Assembly: GCA_015179025.1 (NCBI GenBank)
Contig: WHUX01000307.1
Location: 1-49,769 of the forward strand
Direction: 5' to 3'
Origin: Terfezia claveryi
Lineage: Eukaryota > Ascomycota > Pezizomycetes > Pezizales > Pezizaceae
DNA length: 49,769 nt
Shown: in pieces, positions 1 through 10,683 of the stretch
How positions within the stretch are numbered: the stretch's first letter is position 1
Layout of the letters: every line of letters starts with the position of its first letter
The notes under the pieces: model-generated
Databases searched by the model: none
What the model was told of the DNA's origin: nothing
What the model saw: only the letters and a program-made list of their open reading frames with translations
Made by a program: the position numbers and the translations under genes

Positions 1-555
1 GGGCTCTGGGGGACAAGGCGACCAAGGGGTACGCCAGGGAAGTGGCAAGGGGCAATCGCACATGTAGGAGCGCTACGTGTGTGATCGGGGGAAAGGCTAG
101 GGTAAGACACACGTAGGAACGCTACGTATGTGACCAGGGGAAGACTGAGACGGGGGCAAGGGCAAGAGGCAAGAGGCAAAAGGCAAGAGGCAAGAGGCAA
201 GAGGCAAGAGACATGAGACACGCGGAGGTAGTTGCCGCGTGTGTCAAGGGAGGCAGCTGTACTGCAGAGTTGTTTGTTTGAGACAAGGATGTGCACAAGA
301 GAGGTGCACAAGCGCTGGGGGAAGCAAGGTCCTGTATTGGGTATACAAGACGTTGGATGGGGATCCAACGAGAGGGCGGAGAGAGCAAGCTATATATACA
401 AGCTTCCTTCCTGGCCAAGGCCACCGGAAGGAATAAGGTTCCCGAGACCCCTTATCTCGGGAACAGAGATAACAATGATATCAACCAACAATAACGAGAG
501 TCGGACGGAATCCCGTCTGACTCTCAAACCTGGCTAGGAAAGGACGGTTGTGACA
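1..555 (-). repeat. 3' LTR of copy A (8 bp short at window edge)
   Basis: Near-identical to 5656-6217 and ends at the inverted TGTCACAACC terminus. It holds a TATA-like run, an 8-bp hairpin (GTTGGAT...ATCCAAC type), a 7-bp tandem repeat (gcaagag units, about 153-210), U5 hairpins built on CACACGTAG/CTACGTGTG and a U3 dyad at 496-525 (arms GAGAGTC and GACTCTC). The polypurine tract abuts its right border. Confidence 0.95.
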
Positions 556-568
556 CTATCCCCCCTTT
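556..568 (-). other. Polypurine tract of copy A
   Basis: On the minus strand this reads AAAGGGGGGATAG directly against the LTR terminus TGT. The same 13-mer occupies the same place in copies C, I and J. It is the expected plus-strand DNA priming site. The stretch 569-731 between it and the pol stop is untranslated element tail, with no further feature seen. Confidence 0.9.
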
Positions 569-731
569 AGGCTTGGAGCCCCAGCGACGCAAGGCAAGGC
601 GAAAAAACAAACAAACAAGACAGGCGAATAACCAATAACCCATAACACAACCCCAACGCCGGACAACCTGACAACAACAGAAACAACAATCATAATTCCA
701 ACTCCAAATCAACGAAGACAAGACAAAAATA

Positions 732-3700
732 TCATTCAGCTGGGCGAGGCTTGAGAGGGTAACGCTGGTGGAATAGGGTGACCAGGTCAGGGGCGTTTTC
801 CAGATCCTCTGCTGGTTGCCAGATGGTCTCCTCGTCCCCTAACCATTTGACCTTGTACTGAACTCATCCATAACGCTTCCTGGAGTCCAGTACCTCCTCA
901 ACCTCCCACTCCTCTTCACCTGCAATCACCACGGAAGGAGAGGGGGGGTGCTTTTGCCTTGGAAGGGGATCGTCGGCGGCTGGCTCGATCTCCGAGACAT
1001 GAACGACCGGATGGCGCTTGATCTCCCTGGGAAACCTCAGTCGGTAAGCATGAGTGCCCACAGCCGCTAACACCTCGTAGGGACCTAGAAACTTGTGATC
1101 CAGCTTCCGGGAGGGCCGTTCTGTCCGGAAGTGTCTGCTAGAAAGCCATACTTTGTCTCCAGGTTGGTACCTTGGGGCTGGCAACCGTGATCCATTGGCA
1201 TACTCCGCTTGCCTAGCTTGAGCATATACCAGTTCGGTTCTTAGGGTGGAGTGCAACTCAGCAATCTCCGTGGCGAACTCCTTAGCTGGGGTGTTCTCCC
1301 TGGCCTTGTGCAAAGGTGCTAGAGAGTCCACGAAACGAGGGTGCCAGCCATAATTGGCCAGGAACGGGGAGGTTTTCAGAGACTCCGAGAAATGGTTGTT
1401 AGCGGCGAACTCACAGGTTGCCAGCAGCGAAACCCAGTTGTTTTGCTGGTAATTGACGTATGCTCTCAGGTACTGCTCCATGATTGCATTCATTCGCTCG
1501 GACTGACCATCTGTTTGGGGGTGATACGCCGTGGAGAGGTGTACGTTGATTCCCAGAAGCTCGCAGAATACCTTCCAGAAGTCCGAGATGAATTGGGGGC
1601 CGCGGTCCGAGACGACAGACTTGGGGAGACCATGGTAGCGGAATACGTGGTTGAGGTAGAGGCCGGCGAGGTCCCGGGCAGAACAGGTATCATGGCAAGG
1701 TATAACATGCCTCATTTTGGTCAATCGGTCTACTACCATAAGAATAGCGTTAAACCCCGAATCCTCTGGCAACCCAGTCACAAAGTCCATGGTTAGGTGT
1801 TGCCAAGGCTGGTCTGGGATCTCCAGGGGCTTCAGGGTCCCATAAGGAGCGTGGCGGACAGGCTTAGCACGCTTGCAAACGTGGCAGTTCCGTACGTACC
1901 GCTCCACGTCCTTCCGTTGGTCAATCCATGTGTATTCCCTGGCTAGAAGCTCTAACATTTTGGCCACTCTAGGGTGACCTGCAACCAGGCTGTCATGGTG
2001 TTCCTTGATCAATCGAAGGCGCAGCTCCCCTTCCGGCACATACAGCCATTCGAGGTGGTAGAGGAGGCCTTCCTGGACGGTACACTCGGCTAGGGAGATC
2101 TTGGGGTGGCGGCGCTGGCCAGAATCCACTGCGGTGATAATTTCCTTGGCCAGGGGGTCGTCCTCATATGCCTGTCTCACTAGTTGTCGGAGGTCAGCCT
2201 CAGCTTCCGCATCAGCCTCAGCCTCAGCTTCCGCATCAGCCTCAGCCTCAGCTTCAGCTTCCGCATCAGCCTCAGCCTCAGCTTCTGCAAGGGTATTGGC
2301 CGCCAGGTCGAGATTTTCAGGTTTCAGTACCACCTGATTCTGGTACTTCAGCCTTTCATCCCCCCCTTTAGGGAGATCTCCTGATCTCCTGGTCAGTGCA
2401 TCCGGCTTACCCCCAGCCTTCCCTGGCCAATACCTTATCTTGAAGTTAAACCGAGAGAGGAATTCCGACCACCTAGCCTGTCGGCGATTTAGCAATTTAG
2501 TGGTTGTGAAGTACTCTAGGTTCTTATGGTCAGAGAGGACCTCGATAACCCCCTTTGCCGATTCCAGGTGTGGTCTCCATTCCTTGAATGCTCGCACAAT
2601 GGCCATTAATTCCTTATCATAGATTTCGTAATTACACTCCGCCGGGGAGTGCTTTTTGGAGAAATAGGCCACTGGGTGAAGGACTCCATCGACATACTGA
2701 GACAATATCCCCGCGGAGACATAGTCGGAGGCATCAGTTTCTACGATACATTCGCTGTCTGGGTCGAAATGGGCCAGGATCGGTGCTGAGCAGAAGGCTT
2801 CCTTGAGGTTCTGGAAGGCAGATTGGGCTTCTGGATTCCAGTCGAAGCGCCGGTCCTTTTTGGTCAGGGCGGTGAGGGGGGCTACGATCTTCGAATATCC
2901 CAGGATAAAGCGCCGGTAAAAGTTGGCGAACCCCAGGAATGCCTGGACATCCTTGAGATTCGCTGGGATTTGCCATTCCTGGACAGCGGTAACCTTGGCA
3001 GGGTCCATCCTGATACCTTCGGTGGTGATGATTAACCCCAAATACTTGACCTACTGCACATGAAACTCGCATTTCTCCAGTTTCAGGTATAATCCGGCCT
3101 TCTCCAGCTTCTCTAACACCTGCCTCACATGGATTTTGTGTTCCGCTAGGGAGTCCGAGTATATGAGGATATCGTCCAGGTAGGCTGTGCAGAACACATC
3201 GAGGAAGTCCCGCAAGGTGTCATTGATGAAGTGCTGGAAGGAGGCAGGGGCATTGGTTAGGCCAAAGGGCATCACATTATACTCAAAATGGCCATATCGT
3301 GTTCGGAAGGCAGTTTTCCACTCCTCCCCTCGGCGATCCGTACCAGGTTGTAAGCCCCTCTTAAATCCAGTTTGGTGAACCATTTGGCCTTGGAGAGCCT
3401 GGCTAATGTCTCCTGGATTAGGGGTAGGGGGTACCTGTTTTTGACCGTTATCTCGTTTAGGCCCCGGTAATCGACACCCAACCGGAGAGAGCCGTCCAAT
3501 TTCTTCACGAAAAGCACTGGGGCACCCGCTGGTGAAGAGCTATGGCGAATGAAGCTCTTGTTGAGGTTTTCCTCCAAGTATTTCTTCAGGGCCTCCAGCT
3601 CCACCCGGGACATTCCGTAGAGGGGCCCATAGGGGGGGGGGTCTTACCGTCTACCAGCGGAATTGTGTGGTCATATGGTCGGTGGGGCGCCAGCTTCTCC

Positions 3701-4527
3701 GCGGCTTTTTCCGAGAACAGATCAATAAAGTCGTGGTATTCCTCTGGGACCATGGCCTTCCACTCCTCCTTAGGTCGCATCTTGTTGATTTCCAGGTTCA
3801 CCTCATGTATGGAAAGGGCATGCGCCTTCAGCTTATGTCTCCTTGTGAGGTAAGCGAAAGCCCCTGCCCCAATAAAGCTAATATTCAGGGGCTTTGGGGG
3901 AGGTTGAACAGGGGGAGTAGGGGAGTGAGCAGCATTGATGTGCGCGGGCTGGTGTACTACCTGGGTTGGGTGGATTATCGGGGGTGGTAATGTACATAGC
4001 CCCGTGACGGTAATTTTTGGACCTCCACAGTTTGTTCTGCAATAATGGCTGTTGAATTGCAAGGTGTAAGAGCCGAAGCTGACTGACACATCGTGCATTC
4101 TGAGCCAGGGGATCCCAAGGACAATTGGATATTTTAGTTTGGTCACGAACATTGGGAGGTCCTCCGAATGGTCTCCAATGGCACTGGGCAGACACGCGAG
4201 ATGGGTAATAGCCCCAGAAGAGATAGGGCGGCTGTCAATGACATCAAGAAGGCGGGGGGTCTTTAGCTTGGAGGTTGGTATGGAGTTTTTACTGAAGAAG
4301 GTCTGATCAATGAAGGCTATCCCCAAAGCACCACAATCTATGAGAGCTGATGTTACCACTGTTTTACTATTGAATTTAACAGTTATTGGTACTACAAAAT
4401 GCTCGCCAAACAAGTGAGATTCATCAACAGACATAGATGTAGGCAAGGAAAATGCAGACAAAGATAAATGACCCATGATAGGTCCCTTGCTAGTGTCAGC
4501 AACTAGGCAAGGGACTCCGCTTTTCCC
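732..4527 (-). pseudogene. pol: Pol of copy A: protease, RT, RNase H, integrase, chromodomain
   Basis: Order along the minus strand: aspartic protease with D-C-G in place of D-S/T-G (about 4320-4350), RT with FVKK and VDYRGLN motifs and the YLDD catalytic box (about 3155-3190), RNase H (ETDASDY, about 2725-2745), an Ala-Glu/Ala-Asp repeat linker (about 2190-2295), integrase with H2C2 zinc finger and D,D-E residues (MDFVTG, SDRGPQF, DGQSERMN), then a chromodomain (WEVEEVLDSRKRYG onward) to a TGA at 732-734. It should be made as Gag-Pol by -1 frameshifting. Lesions: a 10-base G run at 3632-3641 shifts frame; a base is lost from a G run near 3320; in-frame TAG at 3051-3053; in-frame TGA at 864-866 where copy C has CGA, so a CpG transition cuts off most of the chromodomain. 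The 725-codon stretch between the two stops is the longest open frame in the window. Confidence 0.93.
4482..4527 (-). promoter_or_regulatory. Programmed -1 frameshift signal, gag-pol junction of copy A
   Basis: Minus strand: slippery heptamer G GGA AAA (4521-4527), 5-nt spacer (4516-4520), then a perfect 9-bp stem GTCCCTTGC (4507-4515) with GCAAGGGAC (4482-4490). The gag stop TAG lies in the loop. Pol is open in the -1 frame across this point. Copies B and I have the same heptamer, spacer length and stem. Confidence 0.85.
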
Positions 4528-5624
4528 GACTCCTCTGGGGTCTCGGACACCGCATGTATGGCCAGGGAGCGATTCTTGCGGAGGGGACATGCCGCGATAA
4601 AATGTTCCCCCTTTCCGCATGCAATGCACAAACCCTGAGTGCGGCGACGGTCCCTTTCCTCCTGGGTAAGACAAGGTCTACCTGCTGACAGGTCCATGGG
4701 GGCAGCCCCACCCGCTACCAGGGAGGGGTGTGCAGGCTTGTTGACTGGTGTGGGTTGTTGTTGTTGGGTGCGTGCTGTCAGAAATGGTGTACGGGGAGTC
4801 GAGGTCGGGAGTGTCTTTTGGGGGGCTCTGAGTGCCGCTGTCTGCTGTTCCACCCAGCTAGCTTGTTCAATAAGTCCCTCCAGGGTCTTGGTCGGTGGGC
4901 AGTAAACCAGAGCCTTTTTCAGCTCGAAGGTAAGCCCGTCTTTGAACTGATCGAGCTTGGCTTCGTCATTCCAATTGAGCTCTGCTGCTAGCCTGGAGAA
5001 CTCAGCGACATAGGCTGACAGTTCGTTGTGTTTTTGCTTGAGGTCTCACAGGGCCCTGCTGGCGGTTCCTTTAGGATTCGGGTCTCCGAAGGCTCGGTCC
5101 AGGATTGCCATTAGTGCTGGGATGTCTACCAAATCAATCCCCGTGGCCTTGACGAAGGGCTGTACCTGGTCCATGGCCTTACCCTCCAGTAGGCCATAGA
5201 CGTATGAGAGCTGGTGGTGGACGGTGGGGAACTTCGCCGAGTCCCCAGAGAGTTTTATCTGCACAGAGTTTTTCCATGCTCGTAGCCGGCCCCAGTCCCC
5301 ATTAAACTTGGGTGGAGTGGGTAGGTCTTGTGTTTTCTGGTTTTTTGGACCATCGGTCAGGTCCAAAGCGCGAGTCAGTCTCCGGATGGTTATCCTGTCC
5401 TCTGCTGCATCTTCTCGGAGGAGGGTTATTTCATCTTCAGCTTCTCGGATTCGCCTTTCGGCTTTCTGAAGGTCCGCTCCTTGTTGTTCGCCGATGGCAT
5501 AAGTATCTGTGAATATCTCGATCACAGTTCGTCGGTATGCTGATAGTTCTGTCGGGTCTGATGGGATCGGAGTCGCCCTCCAGGCTGCGAATCTATCGGT
5601 GGGTAGTGGAATGTTCGCCAACAT
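4503..5624 (-). pseudogene. gag: Gag of copy A (one internal TGA)
   Basis: One frame of 373 residues from ATG at 5624 to TAG at 4503-4505, broken only by a TGA at 5046-5048. Other copies read Arg or another sense codon there (B has CGA), so a C-to-T transition is likely. The N-terminal third holds a predicted coiled coil (about residues 60-95, rich in E/R/L heptads), followed by the retrotransposon Gag core. A CCHC zinc knuckle at about residues 333-346 (C-IA-C-GKGE-H-FIAA-C) should bind RNA in virus-like particles. The start was chosen because it follows the primer-binding region closely and aligns with the ATG of copies I and J. The 3' end overlaps pol in the -1 frame. Confidence 0.92.
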
Positions 5625-5641
5625 CGTACCGGTTGGTCTGA

Positions 5642-5655
5642 AAGATCCAACGTAG
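5642..5655 (-). other. Primer-binding region of copy A (probable self-priming)
   Basis: Immediately inside the 5' LTR the minus strand reads CTACGTTGGATC. It does not begin with TGG at the LTR edge, as a tRNA site would. Nine bases (ACGTTGGAT) are complementary to ATCCAACGT in the same element's R region, in the hairpin at about 6012-6032. This resembles the self-priming known for Tf1/sushi elements. Confidence 0.6.
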
Positions 5656-6217
5656 TGTATCGAGGGCTCTAGGGGACAAGGCGACCAAGGGGTACGCCGG
5701 GGAAGTGGCAAGGGGCAATCGCACACGTAGGAGCGCTACGTGTGTGATCGGGGGAAAGGCTAGGGTAAGACACACATAGGAATACTACGTGTGTGACCAG
5801 GGGAAGACTGAGACGGGGGCAAGGGCAAGAGGCAAGAGGCAAAAGGCAAGAGGCAAGAGGCAAGAGGCAAGAGACACGAGACACGCGGAGGTAGTTGCCG
5901 CGTGTGTCAAGGGAGGCAGCTGTACTGCAGAGTTGTTCGTTTGAGACAAGGATGTGCACAAGGGAGGTGCACAAGCGCTGGGGAAGCAAGGTCCTGTATT
6001 GGGTATACAAGACGTTGGATGGGGATCCAACGAGAGGGCGGAGAGAGTAAGCTATATATACAGGCTTCCTTCCTGGCCAAGGCCACCGGAAGGAATAAGG
6101 TTCCCGAGACCCCTTATCTCGGGAACAGAGATAACAACGATATCAACTAACAATAACGAGAGTCGGACGGAATCCCGTCTGACTCTCAAACCTGGCTAGG
6201 AAAGGACGGTTGTAACA
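5656..6217 (-). repeat. 5' LTR of copy A
   Basis: 562 bp, bounded by TGTTACAACC and ...GATACA read on the minus strand. Contains a TATATATA run (about 6051-6060 on the plus strand), the R-region hairpin (arms 6013-6020 and 6025-6032), the gcaagag tandem repeat (about 5818-5871) and the U3 dyad at 6158-6187. It is the promoter LTR of A. Confidence 0.95.
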
Positions 6218-8324
6218 CTTAGGGAGTTCTCCTGGTCTCCGGGTTAACGTATCAGGCTTGCCACCAGCTTTTCTAGGTCAGTACTTGATTTTAAAGTTGA
6301 ACCGAGAGAGGAATTCTGACCACCTAGCCTGCCGCCAGTTAAGAAGCTTGGTAGTTGTAAATTACACAAGGTTTTTGTGATCAGATAATACCTCGATAAT
6401 CCCCTTAGCTGACTCTAGATACGGCCTCCACTCCTCGAACGCCCTCACGATGGCCATCAGCTCCTTGTCGTAGATCTCGTAGTTGCACTCAGCTGAGGAG
6501 TGCTTTTTCGAGAAGTAGGCTACTGGGTAGAGGATGCCATTGACATACTGAGAGAAGATACCTGCGGAGACATAATCGGAGGTGTCAGTTTCGATGACAC
6601 ATTCCTGATTAGGGTCGAAATGTGTCAGGATCAGTGCAGAGCAGAAGGCTTCCTTGATGTTTTGGAAGGCAGATTGGGCTTCTGGATTCCAGTCGAAGCG
6701 CTAGTCTTTTTTGGTCAGGGCAGTGAGGGGGGCTACGATCTTCGAATACCCTAGAATGAACCGTCGGTAGAAGTTAGCGAATCCCAGAAAGGCTTGAATG
6801 TCCTTGAGATTTGCTTGGATTTGCCATTCCTGGACAGCGGTAACCTTGGCAGGGTCCATCCTGATGCACTCCATAGTGATGATCAGTCCCAGATAATTGA
6901 CTTCTAGCACATGAAACTCATATTTCTCGGGCTTGAAGTACAATCCGGCTTGCTCTAGTTTTTCCAACACCTGCCAGACATGAATCTTGTGTTCTGCTAG
7001 GGTATCCAAATAAATCAAGATATCGTTGAGGTATGCCATGCAGAACACATCCAAGAAGTCTCACAAGGTGTCATTAATGAAGTGTTGGAAAGATGCCGGG
7101 GCATTGGTTAAACCGAAGGGCATGTCATTGTACTTGAAATGGCCATATTATATCCAGAAGGCAGTTTTCCACTCCTCCCTCTCAGCAATCCGTACCAGGT
7201 TGTATGCCCCTCTAAGATCCAATTTAGTTAACCATATTGCCTTAGAAAGCCTGGCTAATATCTCCTAGATTAGAGGCAAGGGATACCTGTTCTTAACCAT
7301 TATCTCGTTTAGGCTACGATAATCAACATATAACCAGAGGGAGCTATCGAATTTCTTGATGAACAGTATAAGAGCACTCGCCAGGGAAGAGCTATGCCGA
7401 ATAAAACTCTTATTGAGATTCTCATCCAAGTACTTTTTTAGAGCCTCCAATTTCAGCCGAGACATTCTATAGAGCGGGCTGTATGGGGGCGTCTTTCCTT
7501 CCGCCAGGGGGATTGTATGATCGTAAGGTCGATGTGGTGCCAGCTTCTCCGCAGCTTTCTCAGAGAACAAGTCAATGAATTCGTGGTATTCACCCGGCAC
7601 TATGGACTTCCATTCTTTCTTGGACCTCAGCTTATTAATTTCCAAGTTAACTTCGCAGATTGATAGAGTATGGGCTTTTAGCTTATGCCTTCTGGTAAGG
7701 TAAACAAAGGCCCCTGCTCTAATGAAGTTGATATTGAGGGGTTTTAGTGATGGGGTTTCTGCTATCACCTGGCTAGGATCCTCAATCGGGGGTGGTAGGG
7801 CACATAATCCTTTAATGGCAGTCTGTGGGGCACTGCAGTACTTTTCGCAATACCCACTATTGAAGTTCAAGGTGAAAGAGCCAAAGTTAACGGAGACATC
7901 ATGCATTGGTCCCCAGGATAATGGGGTATTTGAGCTTGGTTACAAACATTGGGAGGCTTTCCGAATGTTCTCCAATGGCACTAGGTAGGCATGCTAGGTC
8001 GGTAATAGCCCCAGAAGAGATAGAGCAGCCATCAATGACATCAAGAAGGCGGGGGGTCTTTAGTTTGGCTGTTGGTATCGAATTTTTACTGACAAAGGTC
8101 TGATCAATGAAGGCTATTCCTGAAGCACCACAATCTATGAGACCTAATGTTACCACTGTTTTACTATTGAATTTAACAGTTATTGGTACTACAAAATGCT
8201 CGCCAAACAAGCAAGATTCATCAACAGACATAGATGCAGGAACAGATAAAGACGACAAAGACAAATGAACTAACGCAGGTCCCTTGCTAGTGTCAGTGAC
8301 TAGGCAAGGGACAGGGCTTTTCCC
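6218..8324 (-). pseudogene. pol: Pol fragment of copy B: protease, RT, RNase H
   Basis: Minus strand, same order as copy A but ending inside the linker after RNase H because A is inserted there. The protease keeps LIDCGASG with D-C-G (about 8125-8150). RT has GRAFVY-type spacer sequence upstream and a decayed YLDD box, now YLND (about 7020-7040; D to N is a G-to-A change). RNase H begins around 6600 with a changed acidic region. Several stops split the frame (near 6700, 7060 and 7265). Too damaged to work; useful as a phylogenetic comparison for A and I. Confidence 0.88.
8279..8324 (-). promoter_or_regulatory. -1 frameshift signal of copy B
   Basis: Heptamer GGGAAAA (8318-8324 read on minus), 5-nt spacer (8313-8317), stem arms GTCCCTTGC (8304-8312) and GCAAGGGAC (8279-8287), with the gag stop at 8300-8302 in the loop. 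Spacer bases differ from A and I while heptamer and stem do not, which supports selection on the signal. Confidence 0.83.
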
Positions 8325-9040
8325 GACTTATCCACTTCTTGTATCCTAGATTCGGAGATAGCATGGGTGGCTATCGAGTGGTTTTTTCGGAGGGGACATG
8401 CCGCGATAAAATGGTCCCCTTTTCTGCATGCTATGCACAGCCCATTCATTCGGCGACGTTCCCTCTCTTCTTGTGTCAGGCGGGGCCTTCCTGATAATAT
8501 ATCCATGGGGGTGGGCCCTCCTGCCACCAACAATGAGTGTACTGGTTGATTGGTGGAAGCAGGGGCCTGAGCTGCTTAGGTGGCATGGTGTTGCTGGAGT
8601 AGTGGGAGACGGGGTGCTGGCCTGAATGGGTGGCGGTTATGGAGCTGGGACATCCACTGTTCCACCCAGGAAGCCTGGTCAATCAATTTATCAAGGGTTT
8701 TGGCTTCCAGGAGGCTGACTATGACCTGCTGGATTTCGTCATTTAGCCCTTCCTAGAATTGCTCCAGTTTGGACTGGTCATTCCATCGAACCTCCGCTGC
8801 CAGTCTCAAGAATTCTGCTATATAAGTGGACAGATCAGTGTTTTTCTGCCTGAGGGCTCGGAGGGCCCTACTGGCAGTACCAACGGCATCGGGGTCCCCG
8901 AACGCCCTATCCAGGATTGTGAAAAGGGCCGAGATATCATTAAGCTTGATCCCAGTTTCAAGGACGTATGGCTGGATCTGGTCACAAGCTTTCCCCTCCA
9001 GTAAGGCGAAAACGTATGCCAGTCGATGTTGTTCCAACAG
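8300..9040 (-). pseudogene. gag: Gag of copy B, C-terminal part
   Basis: Continues the Gag core after the solo LTR (EQHRLAYVFALLEGKA onward), then the linker and the CCHC zinc knuckle (C-IA-C-RKGD-H-FIAA-C) to a TAG at 8300-8302. The frame matches A and I in order and spacing. Stops within (near 8580 and 8753) make it a pseudogene. Its N-terminal part is at 9715-10148, displaced only by the inserted LTR. Confidence 0.87.
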
Positions 9041-9714
9041 TGTAATGAATGGTACTAGACAGTATTCATTCGGTACCGTTTATACAATCTATATCCGTAG
9101 GCACGGACGTTTGTGTATTTCGGTTCTGCTGAGGTAAGACCTCAGAAGGGTAGGGAGATTACTATGTGGGACGTTCCCGAAGGGAACAGTAATTAACTGG
9201 TGTAATCTATCTTATATGATTTGTGCTATCTAAGCTATATGATCTTGATCTGATCGGAATATAGGCTTGCTTGCTCTGAAGGCTTACTTGGTTCTTGTCT
9301 TTCTGTGGATTCCAGAGGGAATCCAGCGGCCTATTTATACTCCTCTGAGATCTGATGACTAACGAAATAAATACAATAAAGGGTAGCACACCAGAAGGTG
9401 GTGCGCTGTACAAAAGGGGTCATGTGGCCATAGTAATGAGTCACACGCCATAAACGATGGTCATGTGGCCATAGTAATGAGTCACACGCCATAAACAGAG
9501 GTCACGTGGCCATAATGAGGGTGTCTTCATATGGCAAGTGCCATGGAACTTCCCATGGTAGATTCCGCGTGCTATGGACGCTTATAAAGCAATAGGAAGT
9601 GGTAGAAGGCTAGTCCTTCAACCGAGAGCTTAGTTATATAACATAGTAGTATTATAGGAAATACAAAAGTATATAATCAATTATATAAGCAATGAAATAA
9701 CATTCTCCATCACA
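9041..9714 (-). repeat. Family 2 solo LTR inserted in copy B gag
   Basis: Begins TGTAATGAATGG and ends TTCTCCATCACA, the inverted termini of the D LTRs. It is flanked by a perfect 5-bp duplication AACAG (9036-9040 and 9715-9719). No internal sequence is present, so an intact element inserted and then collapsed by LTR-LTR recombination. The gag codons on either side are contiguous once it is removed. It carries two TGAGTCA-containing 41-bp units (9437-9443, 9478-9484), against three in D. Confidence 0.95.
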
Positions 9715-10148
9715 AACAGGAACCTGGCAGAGTCCCTATTTAGCTTGAAGTTGACTGCATTGTTCCAGGCTTGTAGACGAACTCGGTCCCCATTGAACTT
9801 GGGGGAAGTCAGAATGCTTTCAGTCTTGTTGGTACTGGCTGCTGTTGATGTTGTGAGGTTCCCTAGGGTGCGGCTGAGGTTTTGGACTGTAGTCCGTTTA
9901 TTGACTAGTGCAAGGTTCACATGGTCAAGATCCATCTAGAGAACTGTGATCTCTTCATCAGCAGATCTCAGCTTTCATTCAGCCATAGCCAGGCTGTTGC
10001 CGAGTTTGGCCCCAATGGCATCCATGGCCTTGAAGTTGTTGATGATTTCTTGACGATAGGCATTCAATTCGTTCGGGCCTGAGGGTATAGGGGAGTTTCT
10101 CCAGGTCTGGAACCTAACGGCGGGTAGTGGAAGAGCTGCTCCTAATAT
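9715..10148 (-). pseudogene. gag: Gag of copy B, N-terminal part (start codon lost)
   Basis: Encodes the N terminus and coiled-coil region (QTWRNSPIPSGPNEL...), then the start of the Gag core (NAVNFKLNRDSARF) up to the solo LTR. At the position of the ATG in A, I and J the codon is ATA (10148-10146), a G-to-A transition that removes the start. A stop near 9975 splits it further. Confidence 0.82.
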
Positions 10149-10184
10149 GACTGCGTCCCAGTTGGTCCAAAGGATCCAATATAG

Positions 10185-10683
10185 TGTAATGACGACTCTG
10201 GGGACAAGGTGACCAAGGGGTACGCCGGGGCAAGGGCAAGGCCAGGGTAACACACACGTAGGAACGCAACATGTGTGACTAGGGGAAAGGCTAGGACGGG
10301 GGCAAGGGTGAGGGCGAGAGAGGCACACAGGAGTAGTAGGAGGCAGCAGGGCTGCAAAAATAAGGTAAGGCAAGGCAAGGATAGGAGGTTCGCAGGGTGG
10401 ACAGCAGGGCTGCATAGTCGAGGCAAGACAAGGAGGTGCATAAGGGAGATGCACCAACGTGGAGAGAAGTAAGGCCCTGTATTGGATATACAAAATGTTA
10501 GATAGGGATCCAACGAGAGGGCGGAGAATCGAAGATATATATACATAATTCCAAGCCAAGGCCGTGGAAGGAATAAGCTTCCCGAGATTACTATATCGGA
10601 AGCTAAGATAACAATCACCCATCGACAACACCCGAACAAGCCTGTTTGAGTGTCAAATCGAGACTAAGAACACGATTGTGACA
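10185..10683 (-). repeat. 5' LTR of copy B
   Basis: About 499 bp, termini TGTCACAATC and ...CATTACA read on minus. Retains the TATA run (about 10532-10542), a decayed R-region hairpin and one CGAACA/TGTTTG-type dyad near 10630-10650. It is shorter than the other family 1 LTRs because part of U5 and the tandem dyads are missing. Confidence 0.9.

Larger units (their letters stand above)
1..6217 (-). mobile_element. Family 1 Ty3/Gypsy chromovirus, copy A (nearly complete)
   Basis: Copy A reads right to left: 5' LTR at 5656-6217, primer-binding region, gag, pol with chromodomain, polypurine tract, 3' LTR at 1-555. About 8 bases of the 3' LTR lie left of the window, judged by alignment with the 5' LTR. 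The right flank (cttag onward) continues directly as copy B pol, so A inserted into B's RNase H/integrase linker. By eye the LTRs differ by 15 substitutions, all transitions, plus one 1-bp indel (under 3%), so this is a young copy. Gag has one stop; pol has two stops and two homopolymer frameshifts, so it is not autonomous as read. The target duplication cannot be checked because the left end is outside. Confidence 0.93.
6218..10683 (-). mobile_element. Family 1 chromovirus, copy B (5' part, split by A on the left)
   Basis: From the right: 5' LTR (10185-10683), gag, pol down to the RNase H end at 6218, where copy A begins. The rest of B (integrase, chromodomain, 3' LTR) must lie left of the window beyond A. 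A family 2 solo LTR splits B's gag at 9041-9714. B itself interrupts copy C: the base after B's LTR (10684) continues as C reverse transcriptase on the plus strand. B is older than A. Confidence 0.9.

Noticed and set aside
1341..1796. 151-codon plus-strand ORF opposite copy A integrase
   Set aside because: It mirrors the conserved integrase frame on the other strand; a partial version recurs at 29596-29874 opposite I's integrase. Explained by codon shadowing, unlike the antisense ORF beside gag, which lies outside other genes.
2101..2384. Ser/Ala- and Pro/Gln-rich ORFs on the plus strand
   Set aside because: They are other-frame readings of the Ala-Glu linker repeat in pol.
5642..5655. tRNA primer site starting TTGGATC
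   Set aside because: TGG lies 7 bases from the LTR edge and I cannot match a tRNA end; LTR complementarity is a better fit. Kept as an alternative.
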